Source: JBCCQH01 sp039024435
GTDB lineage: Bacteria; Bacteroidota; Bacteroidia; J057; JADKCL01
Direction: 5' to 3'
Length of the DNA: 20,764 bases
NCBI GenBank assembly: GCA_039024435.1
Contig: JBCCQH010000125.1
Span: forward strand, 1 to 20,764
Part shown: positions 8,413 through 15,578 of the stretch, in pieces
How the letters are laid out: each line of letters begins with the position of its first letter
How positions within the stretch are numbered: position 1 is the first letter of the stretch
Made by a program: the position numbers and the translations under genes
The notes under the pieces: model-generated
Told to the model about the DNA's origin: nothing
Seen by the model: only the letters and a program-made list of their open reading frames with translations
Databases searched by the model: none

Positions 8413-9519
8413 ATGAAAACAAACCTTTACCTACTTGTCCTCCTTTTCTGCTTACCGACTTTTCTCCCGGCCCAAATTGACAGTTGCCCGGACGACTGGT
8501 GGTGGGAAGATGACGATGATGTTACCTACATCCGCCGGGTGAAATTCAAGTATGAAAAGCGGCTTGATGCCCCGGCAGAATTTCCCCGCCTGCTGTTCAT
8601 CCCCAATCTCTACGGTGGCGGTCGGCCCCTGAACGGAGGCGAGTTGGGCCGCGCCTTCCATTTTATCTACACCAGTCCCAAGATCGGACGGCTGAATGTT
8701 CAAATCGATCAGCCGTTTCGCGGGCGATTTGATTACCACCACACCCAGGCCCAATGGTCACGCGCCAAAAACCAAGTCCGCCGTTTCTTCATTTTTGACG
8801 CTGGATTTGAGATTTTTTTCCGCCAACACAAGCGCCTGTACTACCTGGATTTCACCTACGACACAGTGCGGGACTGGGACCACACCTCGGTGGATCGGGT
8901 GGGAAAGCTCCCGCTGGTGCGCCAATTTTCCCACGCACTTCGGCTGGGTACGCTGCACTACCAAGGATCGCTGCACGCTGATTTTGCCCCCCACCGGCAA
9001 TTGATCGCCGACGATGGTACCTTGCTCTATGACGGCGGCAACCGCGCAGAGTCACCTTGCTGCCGCTCCCTCCACACCAATTTTTACACTTCCGCAGTGT
9101 ATTTCGGTTTGAGCAGCGCCCGAACCAAGAATGCCACTGTTGAAATCCTCAACCTGAACCGAGGCTACCTCCACAAACGCGTCCGAAGGGTCTTTTACGC
9201 CGACGCCATTTTTGCCCCCTTGGTGCAATTGGATCCGGTACTCGTTGCCCCGGGCCGAACTTTTGTGACCCCGGATGAGCCCCTGGCCGCCGGCGAGTAC
9301 GCCATTGACTCCGCTTTCCACGCCCACCGATGGGGCTTCCGCGTGGGGGCAAACTGGATTTCTCTGCTCCGCAAACGCAATATCGGATACTATTACGGGA
9401 TGGAAGTCGGGATGCGCCCCGGGATACGTGCCTTCCGGCGCGAACACTGGCTTCCCCGTCTCTACGCAAATCTGCGGTTTGGTCTGGTGCTTGGCGCAAT
9501 GGGGCGGACGATCCGGTGA
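8413..9519 (+). CDS. Exported protein of unknown function, possibly an outer-membrane beta-barrel
   Basis: I do not recognise this 368-residue protein. It has a clean signal peptide (MKTNLYLLVLLFCLPTFLPA, then QIDS). Next comes a striking acidic, aromatic stretch, DDWWWEDDDD, near residues 28-37. The rest alternates polar and aromatic residues in a way that suggests beta strands, for example RLYYLDFTYD, GYYYGMEVGM and LYANLRFGLVLG near the end. That would fit an outer-membrane or periplasmic beta protein. There is no lipobox and no T9SS sorting domain. A Cys pair (SPCCRS, about residue 216) could form a disulfide or bind a ligand. The BCCT transporter gene starts 40 bases after its stop on the same strand, so the two may be co-transcribed. 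Confidence 0.7.
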   Translation: MKTNLYLLVLLFCLPTFLPAQIDSCPDDWWWEDDDDVTYIRRVKFKYEKRLDAPAEFPRLLFIPNLYGGGRPLNGGELGRAFHFIYTSPKIGRLNVQIDQPFRGRFDYHHTQAQWSRAKNQVRRFFIFDAGFEIFFRQHKRLYYLDFTYDTVRDWDHTSVDRVGKLPLVRQFSHALRLGTLHYQGSLHADFAPHRQLIADDGTLLYDGGNRAESPCCRSLHTNFYTSAVYFGLSSARTKNATVEILNLNRGYLHKRVRRVFYADAIFAPLVQLDPVLVAPGRTFVTPDEPLAAGEYAIDSAFHAHRWGFRVGANWISLLRKRNIGYYYGMEVGMRPGIRAFRREHWLPRLYANLRFGLVLGAMGRTIR

Positions 9520-9559
9520 GGAAAAACATTTTCCCGGAACTCGCTGAACAAGCCCCCCT

Positions 9560-11071
9560 ATGACAGAGTTGCCCCAAGGTATGTTTGAAAAACACCAAAA
9601 ACTTACCCAGGGAATCATCGGGGGCTTCTTTGTGCTGTTGTTTCTCTGGCTGGCGCTTTTTCCGGACAGCTATCAAGGGGCAGTAGGGGTTTCCTTTGCC
9701 TGGTCCACCCGAGCTTTTGGCTGGTTCTGGCAGTTGTTGGTGTTTCTCCTTTTTGGGGTGACGATTGCGATTGCCGCTTCTCCCCTGGGCAAAAAGCGCC
9801 TCGGAGACCAGCCGCCGGAACTCGGCTATTTCAGTTGGCTGGCGATTATTTTGAGTACGCTGCTCGCCGGCGGGGGCATCTTTTGGTCAGCAGCGGAACC
9901 GCTGTATCATTTGCAGAACACTCCGCCGACCCTGGCTGCGCAACCGGGAGCATCTTCTGCGCTGGCCCAATCCTACTTTCATTGGGGATTTCTGGCCTGG
10001 ACCGCTCTGGGTACGATGGCAATTGTCCCGTTGCAAGCTGTCTTTCGCAAGAAAAAACTGCGCAATCGCCCGGCGGCTCTCCTCTATCCGGTTGTCCCTC
10101 AGCGCTACCTCGAAGGGGCACTTGGGCACGTCGTGGATGCGGTTGCGGTCATTTCCGCCTTGATCGGCACCATCGGACCGATCGGATTTCTGGGGGTACA
10201 ACTGAGCTACATCCTGAGTTCGACCACGCCCCTGCCCGATTCGGTTACCACCCAATTGATTCTGATTTCGCTCCTGGCGGCGGTGTACACGATATCGGCG
10301 GTGCGGGGAATTGCCCGGGGAATCCGGGTCCTGAGCATCCTCAACATGGCGCTTTGCGGAGTATTTGGCGCATTTATCCTCCTGTCGATCAATGGCAGTG
10401 AATGGCTCAGCCTGGTCGGCGATGCCTTTGGCACTTTCCTGGCCAACTTTCCCGGCCTCACCTTTGCCGATTCGGGTGCGGAATGGACCCACAATTGGAC
10501 GCATTTCTTTTGGGGCTGGTTCCTGGGCTACGGACCGATCATGGCCATTTTCCTGTTCAAAGTCTCCCAGGGCCGCACCATCCGCGAGATCTTCCTCACC
10601 GTCGCCCTGGTCGCCCCGCTCATCACAAACTTTTGGTTCAGTGTGGTCGGTGGTTCCGGTATATTGTTGGAACAGGATGGGGGCGCCATCAGCGCCGCGC
10701 TCAATGAATCGGGGATGCCGGCCGCCCTTCTGGCGATCATCGATCAGACCTCATTCCGGACCTTGCTGATCGCATTTGCCATTCCGCTGATCTTCTTTTT
10801 CATGGCGACCACCGGCGACTCCATCGCCCTGAGTGTGGCCAGTATCTTCAGTGGCGACCGGGAGCCGAGCAAACTCAGCAAAGTCTTTTGGGCCCTGGCC
10901 ATGGCAGTAATTGCCGCTGCGGTACTGGTGGTGGGCCAGGAAAATGCCATCTCCCTGTTCCAGCAGACCATTGTAGTCGCGGCGGTACCTGTTTCGCTCA
11001 TCATGTTGGTGGCCAGCATTGCCGGCACCGTCATTCTTTTTCGCCGCCGAAAGGGAAAAAGTGAAGATTGA
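9560..11071 (+). CDS. BCCT-family transporter (betaine/carnitine/choline type)
   Basis: This 503-residue protein has about twelve membrane helices and clear BCCT family marks: GGGIFWSAAEPLYHLQNTPP (residues 104-123), corresponding to the glycine-rich third helix, and FFWGWFLGYGP (316-326) followed by KVSQGRTIREIF, corresponding to the eighth-helix signature. Family members import trimethylammonium compounds such as glycine betaine, choline, carnitine or DMSP, usually with sodium. The family's GMGIG stretch is replaced here by LLAGG. In the eighth-helix aromatic set, positions usually Trp-Trp-x-x-Trp read W320, F321 and Y324. These changes make the substrate and the coupling ion uncertain. There is no long C-terminal osmosensing tail: the protein ends in a short basic RRRKGKSED. 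A marine osmolyte role is plausible but inferred. Confidence 0.9.
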   Translation: MTELPQGMFEKHQKLTQGIIGGFFVLLFLWLALFPDSYQGAVGVSFAWSTRAFGWFWQLLVFLLFGVTIAIAASPLGKKRLGDQPPELGYFSWLAIILSTLLAGGGIFWSAAEPLYHLQNTPPTLAAQPGASSALAQSYFHWGFLAWTALGTMAIVPLQAVFRKKKLRNRPAALLYPVVPQRYLEGALGHVVDAVAVISALIGTIGPIGFLGVQLSYILSSTTPLPDSVTTQLILISLLAAVYTISAVRGIARGIRVLSILNMALCGVFGAFILLSINGSEWLSLVGDAFGTFLANFPGLTFADSGAEWTHNWTHFFWGWFLGYGPIMAIFLFKVSQGRTIREIFLTVALVAPLITNFWFSVVGGSGILLEQDGGAISAALNESGMPAALLAIIDQTSFRTLLIAFAIPLIFFFMATTGDSIALSVASIFSGDREPSKLSKVFWALAMAVIAAAVLVVGQENAISLFQQTIVVAAVPVSLIMLVASIAGTVILFRRRKGKSED

Positions 11072-11092
11072 TCTTGCACGGAACGCATCGCA

Positions 11093-12178
11093 CTACACCC
11101 GGCGCAACAGCACCAAATGGTGGACATAATCCATTCCGTGATCGTCGGGATTTTTCGCGATTTGGGCGCGGTACCGGTCGTAGAATGACCGTACCAATGC
11201 GTGCCGCTCTGCTTCCGACCGCTCGGTACTCAACCCCTGGAAAAACACGTGGTAGCTCCAGGTCTCCAAGGTTCCGGGGTATTCTTTGATGAATCGGTCA
11301 TAGTTGCCGCTGGCGCGCAGTTGCTCCCGGTAAGGGCAGACAGTGTGCAAGTCGTCGATGGACACCACCTCCAATTTACCTTCCATCCGGTCATCGTTTA
11401 CCAAAGCGTGGTAATCGGCGGCCGAGCGGTAGTACTGCGGGAAATTGACCTGGCGGATTTCTTCGGCGGTGATGCGGCCCTCACCCTCCATTTCTTGCAG
11501 AAGGTGGTAGAAATTGTTGAACATGTGGACGCCATCGGTATTGCCCAGGAAGCGCCCCTGCCCGTCGATGCCAAAGTTGACCAATAGGAAATAGGCTCCG
11601 GGATGCATCTCAGCGGCGCGGTGGGAAAATATGCGCAAGAGGTCTTCGTGGGCCTTTTGGCGGTAAGCGGCCTGGGCTGCCGAATCCTGGCTGGCTGCGA
11701 TGTGGACGTGGTCACTGATCGGGATCGGTGCGTGTTCCAACCAATGCATTGCGGTGGCGGAAAAGCCGAATGACAACTGCTGCGGGGGCAAGATCCGCTC
11801 GTAGAACGACACGGGACTCGTACTGACGGTCAGGTTCGGATAGGTATGCTGGATGGGGGCATCAGTTCCGGGAAGACTGAAGAGCATCTTGCCGATGGCA
11901 TTGAAATCGTTGTCCGGCAAGTCCGAGTAGTTGAGGTGCAAAGCCAGGTCGGGGTGGGCCGCGCTGACTTTGTCCAGGATCGCCCGCATCAAACTTAGGG
12001 AAGTGCCGCCATCCGCTGCCCCATAATCGGCCAGGGTAAACTGGTCCGCGCTGAAATTCGGAAGGAGTTCCGCGAGGGCGCGTTCGGCCACCGGCAGGGT
12101 ATTGTCGATCACATCTTTGGCGCCTTTGGTTTTCGCGCTGTACGCGTCTTGCATGGCGAGATATTCCGCAGTATTCAT
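11093..12178 (-). CDS. SABATH-like SAM-dependent carboxyl methyltransferase
   Basis: This 361-residue protein follows the layout of the SABATH (Methyltransf_7) family, best known from plant salicylate, jasmonate and caffeine methyltransferases. A SAM-binding motif I, LADYGAADGGTSL, lies at residues 49-61. SDLPDNDFN (85-93) corresponds to the plant NDLPxNDFN motif, and SFYERILPPQQLSF followed by SATAMHWL (140-147) corresponds to SFYxRLFPxxSL and SYSLHWLS. The C-terminal half contains the mobile cap region (DGVHMFNNFYHLLQEME). Family members methylate a carboxyl group, or a ring nitrogen, of small molecules; the substrate here is unknown. Length matches the family (about 350-390). The gene faces the BCCT gene tail-to-tail with only 21 bases between stops and diverges from an SRPBCC-type gene 78 bases away, which may share control. 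Confidence 0.85.
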   Translation of the reverse strand: MNTAEYLAMQDAYSAKTKGAKDVIDNTLPVAERALAELLPNFSADQFTLADYGAADGGTSLSLMRAILDKVSAAHPDLALHLNYSDLPDNDFNAIGKMLFSLPGTDAPIQHTYPNLTVSTSPVSFYERILPPQQLSFGFSATAMHWLEHAPIPISDHVHIAASQDSAAQAAYRQKAHEDLLRIFSHRAAEMHPGAYFLLVNFGIDGQGRFLGNTDGVHMFNNFYHLLQEMEGEGRITAEEIRQVNFPQYYRSAADYHALVNDDRMEGKLEVVSIDDLHTVCPYREQLRASGNYDRFIKEYPGTLETWSYHVFFQGLSTERSEAERHALVRSFYDRYRAQIAKNPDDHGMDYVHHLVLLRRV

Positions 12179-12209
12179 GTTTTGTTTAATGTTTAAAATT
12201 CCAAACCTT

Positions 12210-12225
12210 CTAAATAGCCATTTAG
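12210..12225. promoter_or_regulatory. Inverted repeat in the divergent intergenic region, candidate operator
   Basis: CTAAAT and ATTTAG form perfect 6-bp arms around a 4-base centre. The repeat lies near the middle of the 78-bp gap between the SABATH-like and SRPBCC genes, so a dimeric regulator bound there could act on both. A repeat this short in AT-rich DNA can arise by chance. Confidence 0.3.
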
Positions 12226-12256
12226 TTATGCCTTTTTCACACTACCGTTCAACAAA

Positions 12257-12679
12257 ATGATTTATATCCATTATCTCCTCCCCGTCAACAGTTCCGCCGA
12301 CAACCTTTGGACCGTCCTCCGCGACAAGGTGGACAACCCCGTCAAATACGTCTCCGGGGTGAGTACTTTTCGCTTCGAAGCTTGGCCCGACGGGCGCGTC
12401 CTGCGGGTGATGCAACGCAATGGGATCACCGTCCAGGAAATCATTGCTGTGGACCCATCCGCCCGATCAACAACCTTTGAGTTGAAAGATCATCCACAAT
12501 ATCGCGGCTACATTAAAAGTGAGGTGGTGACCCGCGAGGACGGCACATTCCTCGGGTACACCCTGTCCTGGGAAGCCCACTCCGGGGAAGAAGACTTCGA
12601 CGGCACCCACGCCTGGTTCAAGGATGCGGTCCACGCAACCCAACAATTGGCCGAGGCGATGGAACCCGTACGGGCTTGA
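12257..12679 (+). CDS. SRPBCC-superfamily small protein, AtaL-like (DUF1857 type)
   Basis: This 140-residue protein looks like a START/Bet v1-type ligand-binding fold of the AtaL-like group. It opens with a beta strand and helix (MIYIHYLLPVNSSADNLWTV), then DNPVKYVSGVSTFRFEAW, GITVQEIIAVD, a central strand pair, and a long C-terminal helix (HAWFKDAVHATQQLAEAME). This order matches DUF1857 members, which begin with a similar NLW...LR...NP..YV.G pattern. Proteins of this fold hold hydrophobic small molecules in a deep cavity and some act as cyclases or dehydratases; no catalytic role can be assigned here. It is transcribed away from the SABATH-like methyltransferase, suggesting a small-molecule modification pair (inference). 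Confidence 0.65.
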   Translation: MIYIHYLLPVNSSADNLWTVLRDKVDNPVKYVSGVSTFRFEAWPDGRVLRVMQRNGITVQEIIAVDPSARSTTFELKDHPQYRGYIKSEVVTREDGTFLGYTLSWEAHSGEEDFDGTHAWFKDAVHATQQLAEAMEPVRA

Positions 12680-12838
12680 TCCAGGACTGACCCGGGCGGA
12701 CCGTGATAATGGTAAGTGCCGCCGCAAGTTGGGAGACGTTTGTGCATCCAATCCTTTGTCCGGAACTCTTCAAATTTTCCGTACGGATTTGTAAATTGTG
12801 AGAGATCTTCAATCCCTTCCTGCGAAACGCGTCCCGTC

Positions 12839-13591
12839 ATGAAACAACTGAACCTAATTCCTAGCCTGCTATTGGGCTTGTTTTTCACTGGTCTCGGCTG
12901 CCACAATTCGAAGGTCAGCCAAAAGATGCTTGACCAGCAAAAGGCCATCTACACGGCGGAAACCGATGCGATCATCGCCTCCGGTGGAGCCACGCTCGTC
13001 GACAAGGACCTCGATGCCATCACCCCAGATGAATTGTCCGGATCAGGCAAATTAGTCGTTGCCGCCTGGAAATCGGTGGCTTCGGCCCGGGATTACTACC
13101 GCGCTCCCGGGGAAATGGACACCCTGGATTCGCCCTACCTGACCTGGGTGGTACAAGCATCGGAATATCCCACAAGGGGCCGTCAATTCCACCTGGATCG
13201 GCTGCGAGGACAGCGGCAGGCCTTGCGCCTGGAGCAAGCACTGGGGTTACCCCCCACCGCCGATACCACCAAGGTTTTTCTGATTCTGGAAGTGCAGGCT
13301 GCCGATCTGTTTCGCCCCTGCCGGGATCCCGACATCGCCGATTGCAGTTGCAGCCGCGATTTTCCCGCCGGGGCTTATCAAGACACAACGCAATATGGTC
13401 CCGTCTACCGCGGACTGATCGCCTCCACCGCCGGCTATCCTTGGACCCGGATGGGCTACACGCTGGACTGGAGGAAAAGCAGTCGCAACCACTTCGGCTT
13501 CAGCGAATACATCCTCCGCCAGGGCGCGGTGGTAAAGGTCCTCGCCAAAACTCCGACCGAAGCGTGGCTGCGGAGTGTTTTTTCGGAGTAG
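12839..13591 (+). CDS. Predicted lipoprotein of unknown function
   Basis: From ATG 12839 the product is 250 residues and starts MKQLNLIPSLLLGLFFTGLG followed by C21, a lipoprotein-type signal with a somewhat loose lipobox (GLG-C). The frame is open upstream to a GTG at 12716, but that start would bury the signal peptide, so 12839 is preferred. The mature part has a short helical segment, then mixed regions with WKSVASARDYY and TKVFLILEVQAADLF. A Cys cluster, RPCRDPDIADCSCSRDF, lies at about residues 160-176 and could form disulfides or bind metal. No family was recognised. It sits between the SRPBCC gene and the toxin-antitoxin module on the same strand; 160 bases separate it from the former, so it probably has its own promoter. 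Confidence 0.65.
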   Translation: MKQLNLIPSLLLGLFFTGLGCHNSKVSQKMLDQQKAIYTAETDAIIASGGATLVDKDLDAITPDELSGSGKLVVAAWKSVASARDYYRAPGEMDTLDSPYLTWVVQASEYPTRGRQFHLDRLRGQRQALRLEQALGLPPTADTTKVFLILEVQAADLFRPCRDPDIADCSCSRDFPAGAYQDTTQYGPVYRGLIASTAGYPWTRMGYTLDWRKSSRNHFGFSEYILRQGAVVKVLAKTPTEAWLRSVFSE

Positions 13592-13717
13592 GGGGAAGGT
13601 TTTGCGATCAGGCAATTGTAGCGGGAGGACTGCTCACAAGAGTCACGGCTGGGATACCCATCTTCATATTCCACGCTCTCCCGTCCGGCAGTGTCATCGA
13701 CAAATTGAGTAACATCA

Positions 13718-13763
13718 TTGCCATTTGTCCAGTAAATTTTAAAATTTACTGGACAAATGGCAA
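13718..13763. repeat. Perfect 46-bp palindrome upstream of the toxin-antitoxin operon
   Basis: The two 23-base arms, meeting between 13740 and 13741, are exact reverse complements with no spacer. The half-site TTGTCCAGTA recurs in the second palindrome 81 bases downstream. A perfect palindrome this long does not arise by chance. Likely readings are a high-affinity operator for the antitoxin, or a dispersed palindromic repeat element. Confidence 0.95.
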
Positions 13764-13805
13764 CTTCGACAAAACAAGTTGCGTCAAAATCAGCAACAAA
13801 TCTAT

Positions 13806-13837
13806 TTGTCCAGTATTTTTTAAAATTTACTGGACAA
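13806..13837. promoter_or_regulatory. Second palindrome, candidate antitoxin operator
   Basis: This 32-bp imperfect palindrome has the same perfect 10-base half-sites as the upstream palindrome (TTGTCCAGTA and its complement TACTGGACAA). Only two mismatched pairs occur, in the AT-rich 12-base centre. It ends 26 bases before the GTG start. Type IV antitoxins of the AbiEi type are known to repress their own operon by binding inverted repeats in the promoter. Confidence 0.6.
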
Positions 13838-13841
13838 TTTG

Positions 13842-13849
13842 TATCTTCG
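13842..13849 (+). promoter_or_regulatory. Possible -7 element for the toxin-antitoxin operon
   Basis: TATCTTCG differs from TAnnTTTG at one fixed position. It lies directly after the second palindrome and 14 bases before GTG 13864, so a transcript would have a very short leader. The equivalent site in the first repeat unit reads CAACTTCG and has lost the TA. Confidence 0.35.
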
Positions 13850-13863
13850 GCAAAACAAGCGGC

Positions 13864-14589
13864 GTGAAAATCAGCAAAAAGGTGGCCAGCAAGGTTAGCA
13901 ACATCCCCAACAGCAAGGTATTTACCTACCGGGATGTATTGGAACAACCCGAGGAACGCGAAGCTACCATCAAGGCGCTCAACCGCATGGTGAAAGCGGG
14001 AAAACTGAAAAAACTGAGCCGGGGCCGCTACTACCGTGCGGAAGAAAGTGTATTTGGTCCTTTGGCCCCTCCCCAAAAAGAGGTGGTGAGTGACTTGCTG
14101 TGGCGAGAAGGGAAACGAATTGGCTACCTGAGCGGTTTGAGCATCTATCCTGAGCTGGGGCTCACCACCCAGATCAGCAATACCATCCAAGTGGCGGCCA
14201 ACGACATCCGGCCCACCTTCAAACGCGGCAAATACAAAATTTCCTTTATCCGTCAGAAGAACCCCATAACGGAAGAAAACATTCCCCAATTGCAAATTCT
14301 GGACGCCATCCGCTACATCAAGAAAATTCCCGATTCTCCGATTCCTACCGTTTGCGCCAGGCTAAAAGGAATCCTGGTAAAATTTTCCAATCCAACGTTG
14401 CGGGAAATGGTGGATTTAGCGGAGAAATATCCGCCTTCCACCCGGGCCCTACTCGGAGCGCTACTAGAAGCAACGGGCAATTGGGATTACCGCCAACGCC
14501 TGAAAAGTCGCCTGAATCCCATCACACAGTACCGCTATCCCGAAGCCGAAATCGAACTGCCCACCGCCAAAGAATGGAATATAGTATGA
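13864..14589 (+). CDS. Type IV antitoxin, AbiEi-like, DUF6088 family
   Basis: The 241-residue product starts at GTG 13864 with VKISKKVASKVSNIP, the usual beginning of DUF6088 proteins. A winged-helix domain follows (FTYRDVLEQPEEREATIKAL, then MVKAGKLKKLSRGRYYRA, to about residue 60) and then a domain with GKRIGYLSGLSIYPELGLTT (83-102). No in-frame ATG exists upstream within the gap; a TTG near 13704 would add a repeat-encoded leader. AbiEi-type proteins neutralise their AbiEii partner without stable contact and repress the operon. The gene overlaps the nucleotidyltransferase gene by ATGA, the normal order of these modules. The DNA is visibly richer in A and T than the neighbouring genes, suggesting transfer. 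Confidence 0.8.
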   Translation: MKISKKVASKVSNIPNSKVFTYRDVLEQPEEREATIKALNRMVKAGKLKKLSRGRYYRAEESVFGPLAPPQKEVVSDLLWREGKRIGYLSGLSIYPELGLTTQISNTIQVAANDIRPTFKRGKYKISFIRQKNPITEENIPQLQILDAIRYIKKIPDSPIPTVCARLKGILVKFSNPTLREMVDLAEKYPPSTRALLGALLEATGNWDYRQRLKSRLNPITQYRYPEAEIELPTAKEWNIV

Positions 14590-15578
14590 AACTGCACACC
14601 CACCCAGCGCTGTTCCGGCAAGCGATCCGCTTCACTTCGGATCGAAAAGAGATTCCCGAAATCTACATTGAAAAGGACTACTGGGTCACGTACGCTCTGA
14701 AACAGATATTTTCTGATCCTGAGATAGCCTCCTACACGGTCTTCAAAGGAGGAACCGCGCTTTCCAAATGCTACAAAATGATTGAACGGTTCTCCGAAGA
14801 CATTGATCTAGTGGTATTGAAACGTGATGGCGAAAGAAACGCAGCCCGGGATCGCAAGGTAAAATCCATAAGTAAACTCATGGAAACGAGCCTTCCCGAA
14901 ATTTCCATCGACGGCTTGACCAGAAAGCGCGGTCAGATTCGAAAAACCGCCCACCAATACGAAAAAAGTTTCCGGGGCGATTTCGGACAGGTTCGCGATG
15001 TAATCATCGTAGAGGCCACTTGGTTTGGGCATTCTGAGCCCTGGCAAGAGATAGAGATCGCCAGCTACATCTACGAAGAACAGCGCACACTCGACCAGGT
15101 CAGTACCCTGAATGGGTTTGAGATGGAACCCTTTCGCATCAAAGTCCTTGATCCCAAACGTACCCTCTGCGAGAAAATCATGAGCCTGGTGCGCTTTTCG
15201 TACCAGGCAAACCCCATCTTAGACCTCAAAAATAAGATCCGGCATACCTATGACCTCTACCAAATGCTACAACGACAGGAAATACTGAATTTTTTCACCT
15301 CCCAGAAATTTGATGAGATGATGGTACGCGTGGGGCAGGAAGATGCTGAAAGTTTCAAGAACAACAATTCCTGGCTGGCAAACCATCCCGCAAAAGCCCC
15401 TATCTTTTCGAAGCTGGACACCGTTTGGCCGGAGTTGAGCTCAACTTACGAAGGCAACTTTGCCAACCTTGTCTACGGCAAATTGCCCACGCCGAAGCAA
15501 ATCCAAAATAACTTGAGCAACATTGAACAGCGTCTAGGCAGAATAGAATGGCAAATTAATCTGGACAACTTAGCCTGA
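14586..15578 (+). CDS. Type IV toxin, AbiEii-like nucleotidyltransferase
   Basis: This 330-residue protein has the AbiEii (nucleotidyl_trans_AbiEii) marks: EKDYWV (29-34), FKGGTALSKCY (53-63) with the nucleotidyltransferase GG-T motif, and RFSEDIDL (68-75) with metal-binding D72 and D74. RTLCEKI follows with K197, and RHTYDLYQML with H220 and D223. Toxins of this family transfer nucleotides to target molecules and block growth, and the modules can act in phage defence by abortive infection; the target here is unknown. All visible catalytic residues are present, so the toxin appears intact. The ATG (14586) overlaps the antitoxin stop (TGA 14587-14589), so the two are coupled. The open frame extends upstream inside the antitoxin gene, but those starts lack the family N-terminus. 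Confidence 0.88.
   Translation: MKLHTHPALFRQAIRFTSDRKEIPEIYIEKDYWVTYALKQIFSDPEIASYTVFKGGTALSKCYKMIERFSEDIDLVVLKRDGERNAARDRKVKSISKLMETSLPEISIDGLTRKRGQIRKTAHQYEKSFRGDFGQVRDVIIVEATWFGHSEPWQEIEIASYIYEEQRTLDQVSTLNGFEMEPFRIKVLDPKRTLCEKIMSLVRFSYQANPILDLKNKIRHTYDLYQMLQRQEILNFFTSQKFDEMMVRVGQEDAESFKNNNSWLANHPAKAPIFSKLDTVWPELSSTYEGNFANLVYGKLPTPKQIQNNLSNIEQRLGRIEWQINLDNLA

Larger units (their letters stand above)
13723..13884. repeat. 81-bp tandem direct duplication over the antitoxin promoter and start
   Basis: Unit 1 (13723-13803) and unit 2 (13804-13884) match at 66 of 81 positions by my count, without gaps. The unit contains the palindrome, the spacer after it, and the first codons of the antitoxin (KISxK). 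Since 81 is a multiple of three, the frame passes through both units. The start position is GTG in unit 2 (13864) but GTC in unit 1 (13783). Confidence 0.9.

Noticed and set aside
13342..13863. Upstream extension of the antitoxin frame through the lipoprotein gene
   Set aside because: It overlaps a better-supported gene in another frame, has no ATG in the gap, and the DUF6088 homology begins only at GTG 13864.
13718..13884. CRISPR array
   Set aside because: There are only two repeat units, they are adjacent without variable spacers, and no cas genes are nearby.
13456..14295. Minus-strand frame of 279 codons crossing the palindromes
   Set aside because: It reads through because the palindromes are self-complementary; it shows no domain and opposes the antitoxin gene.
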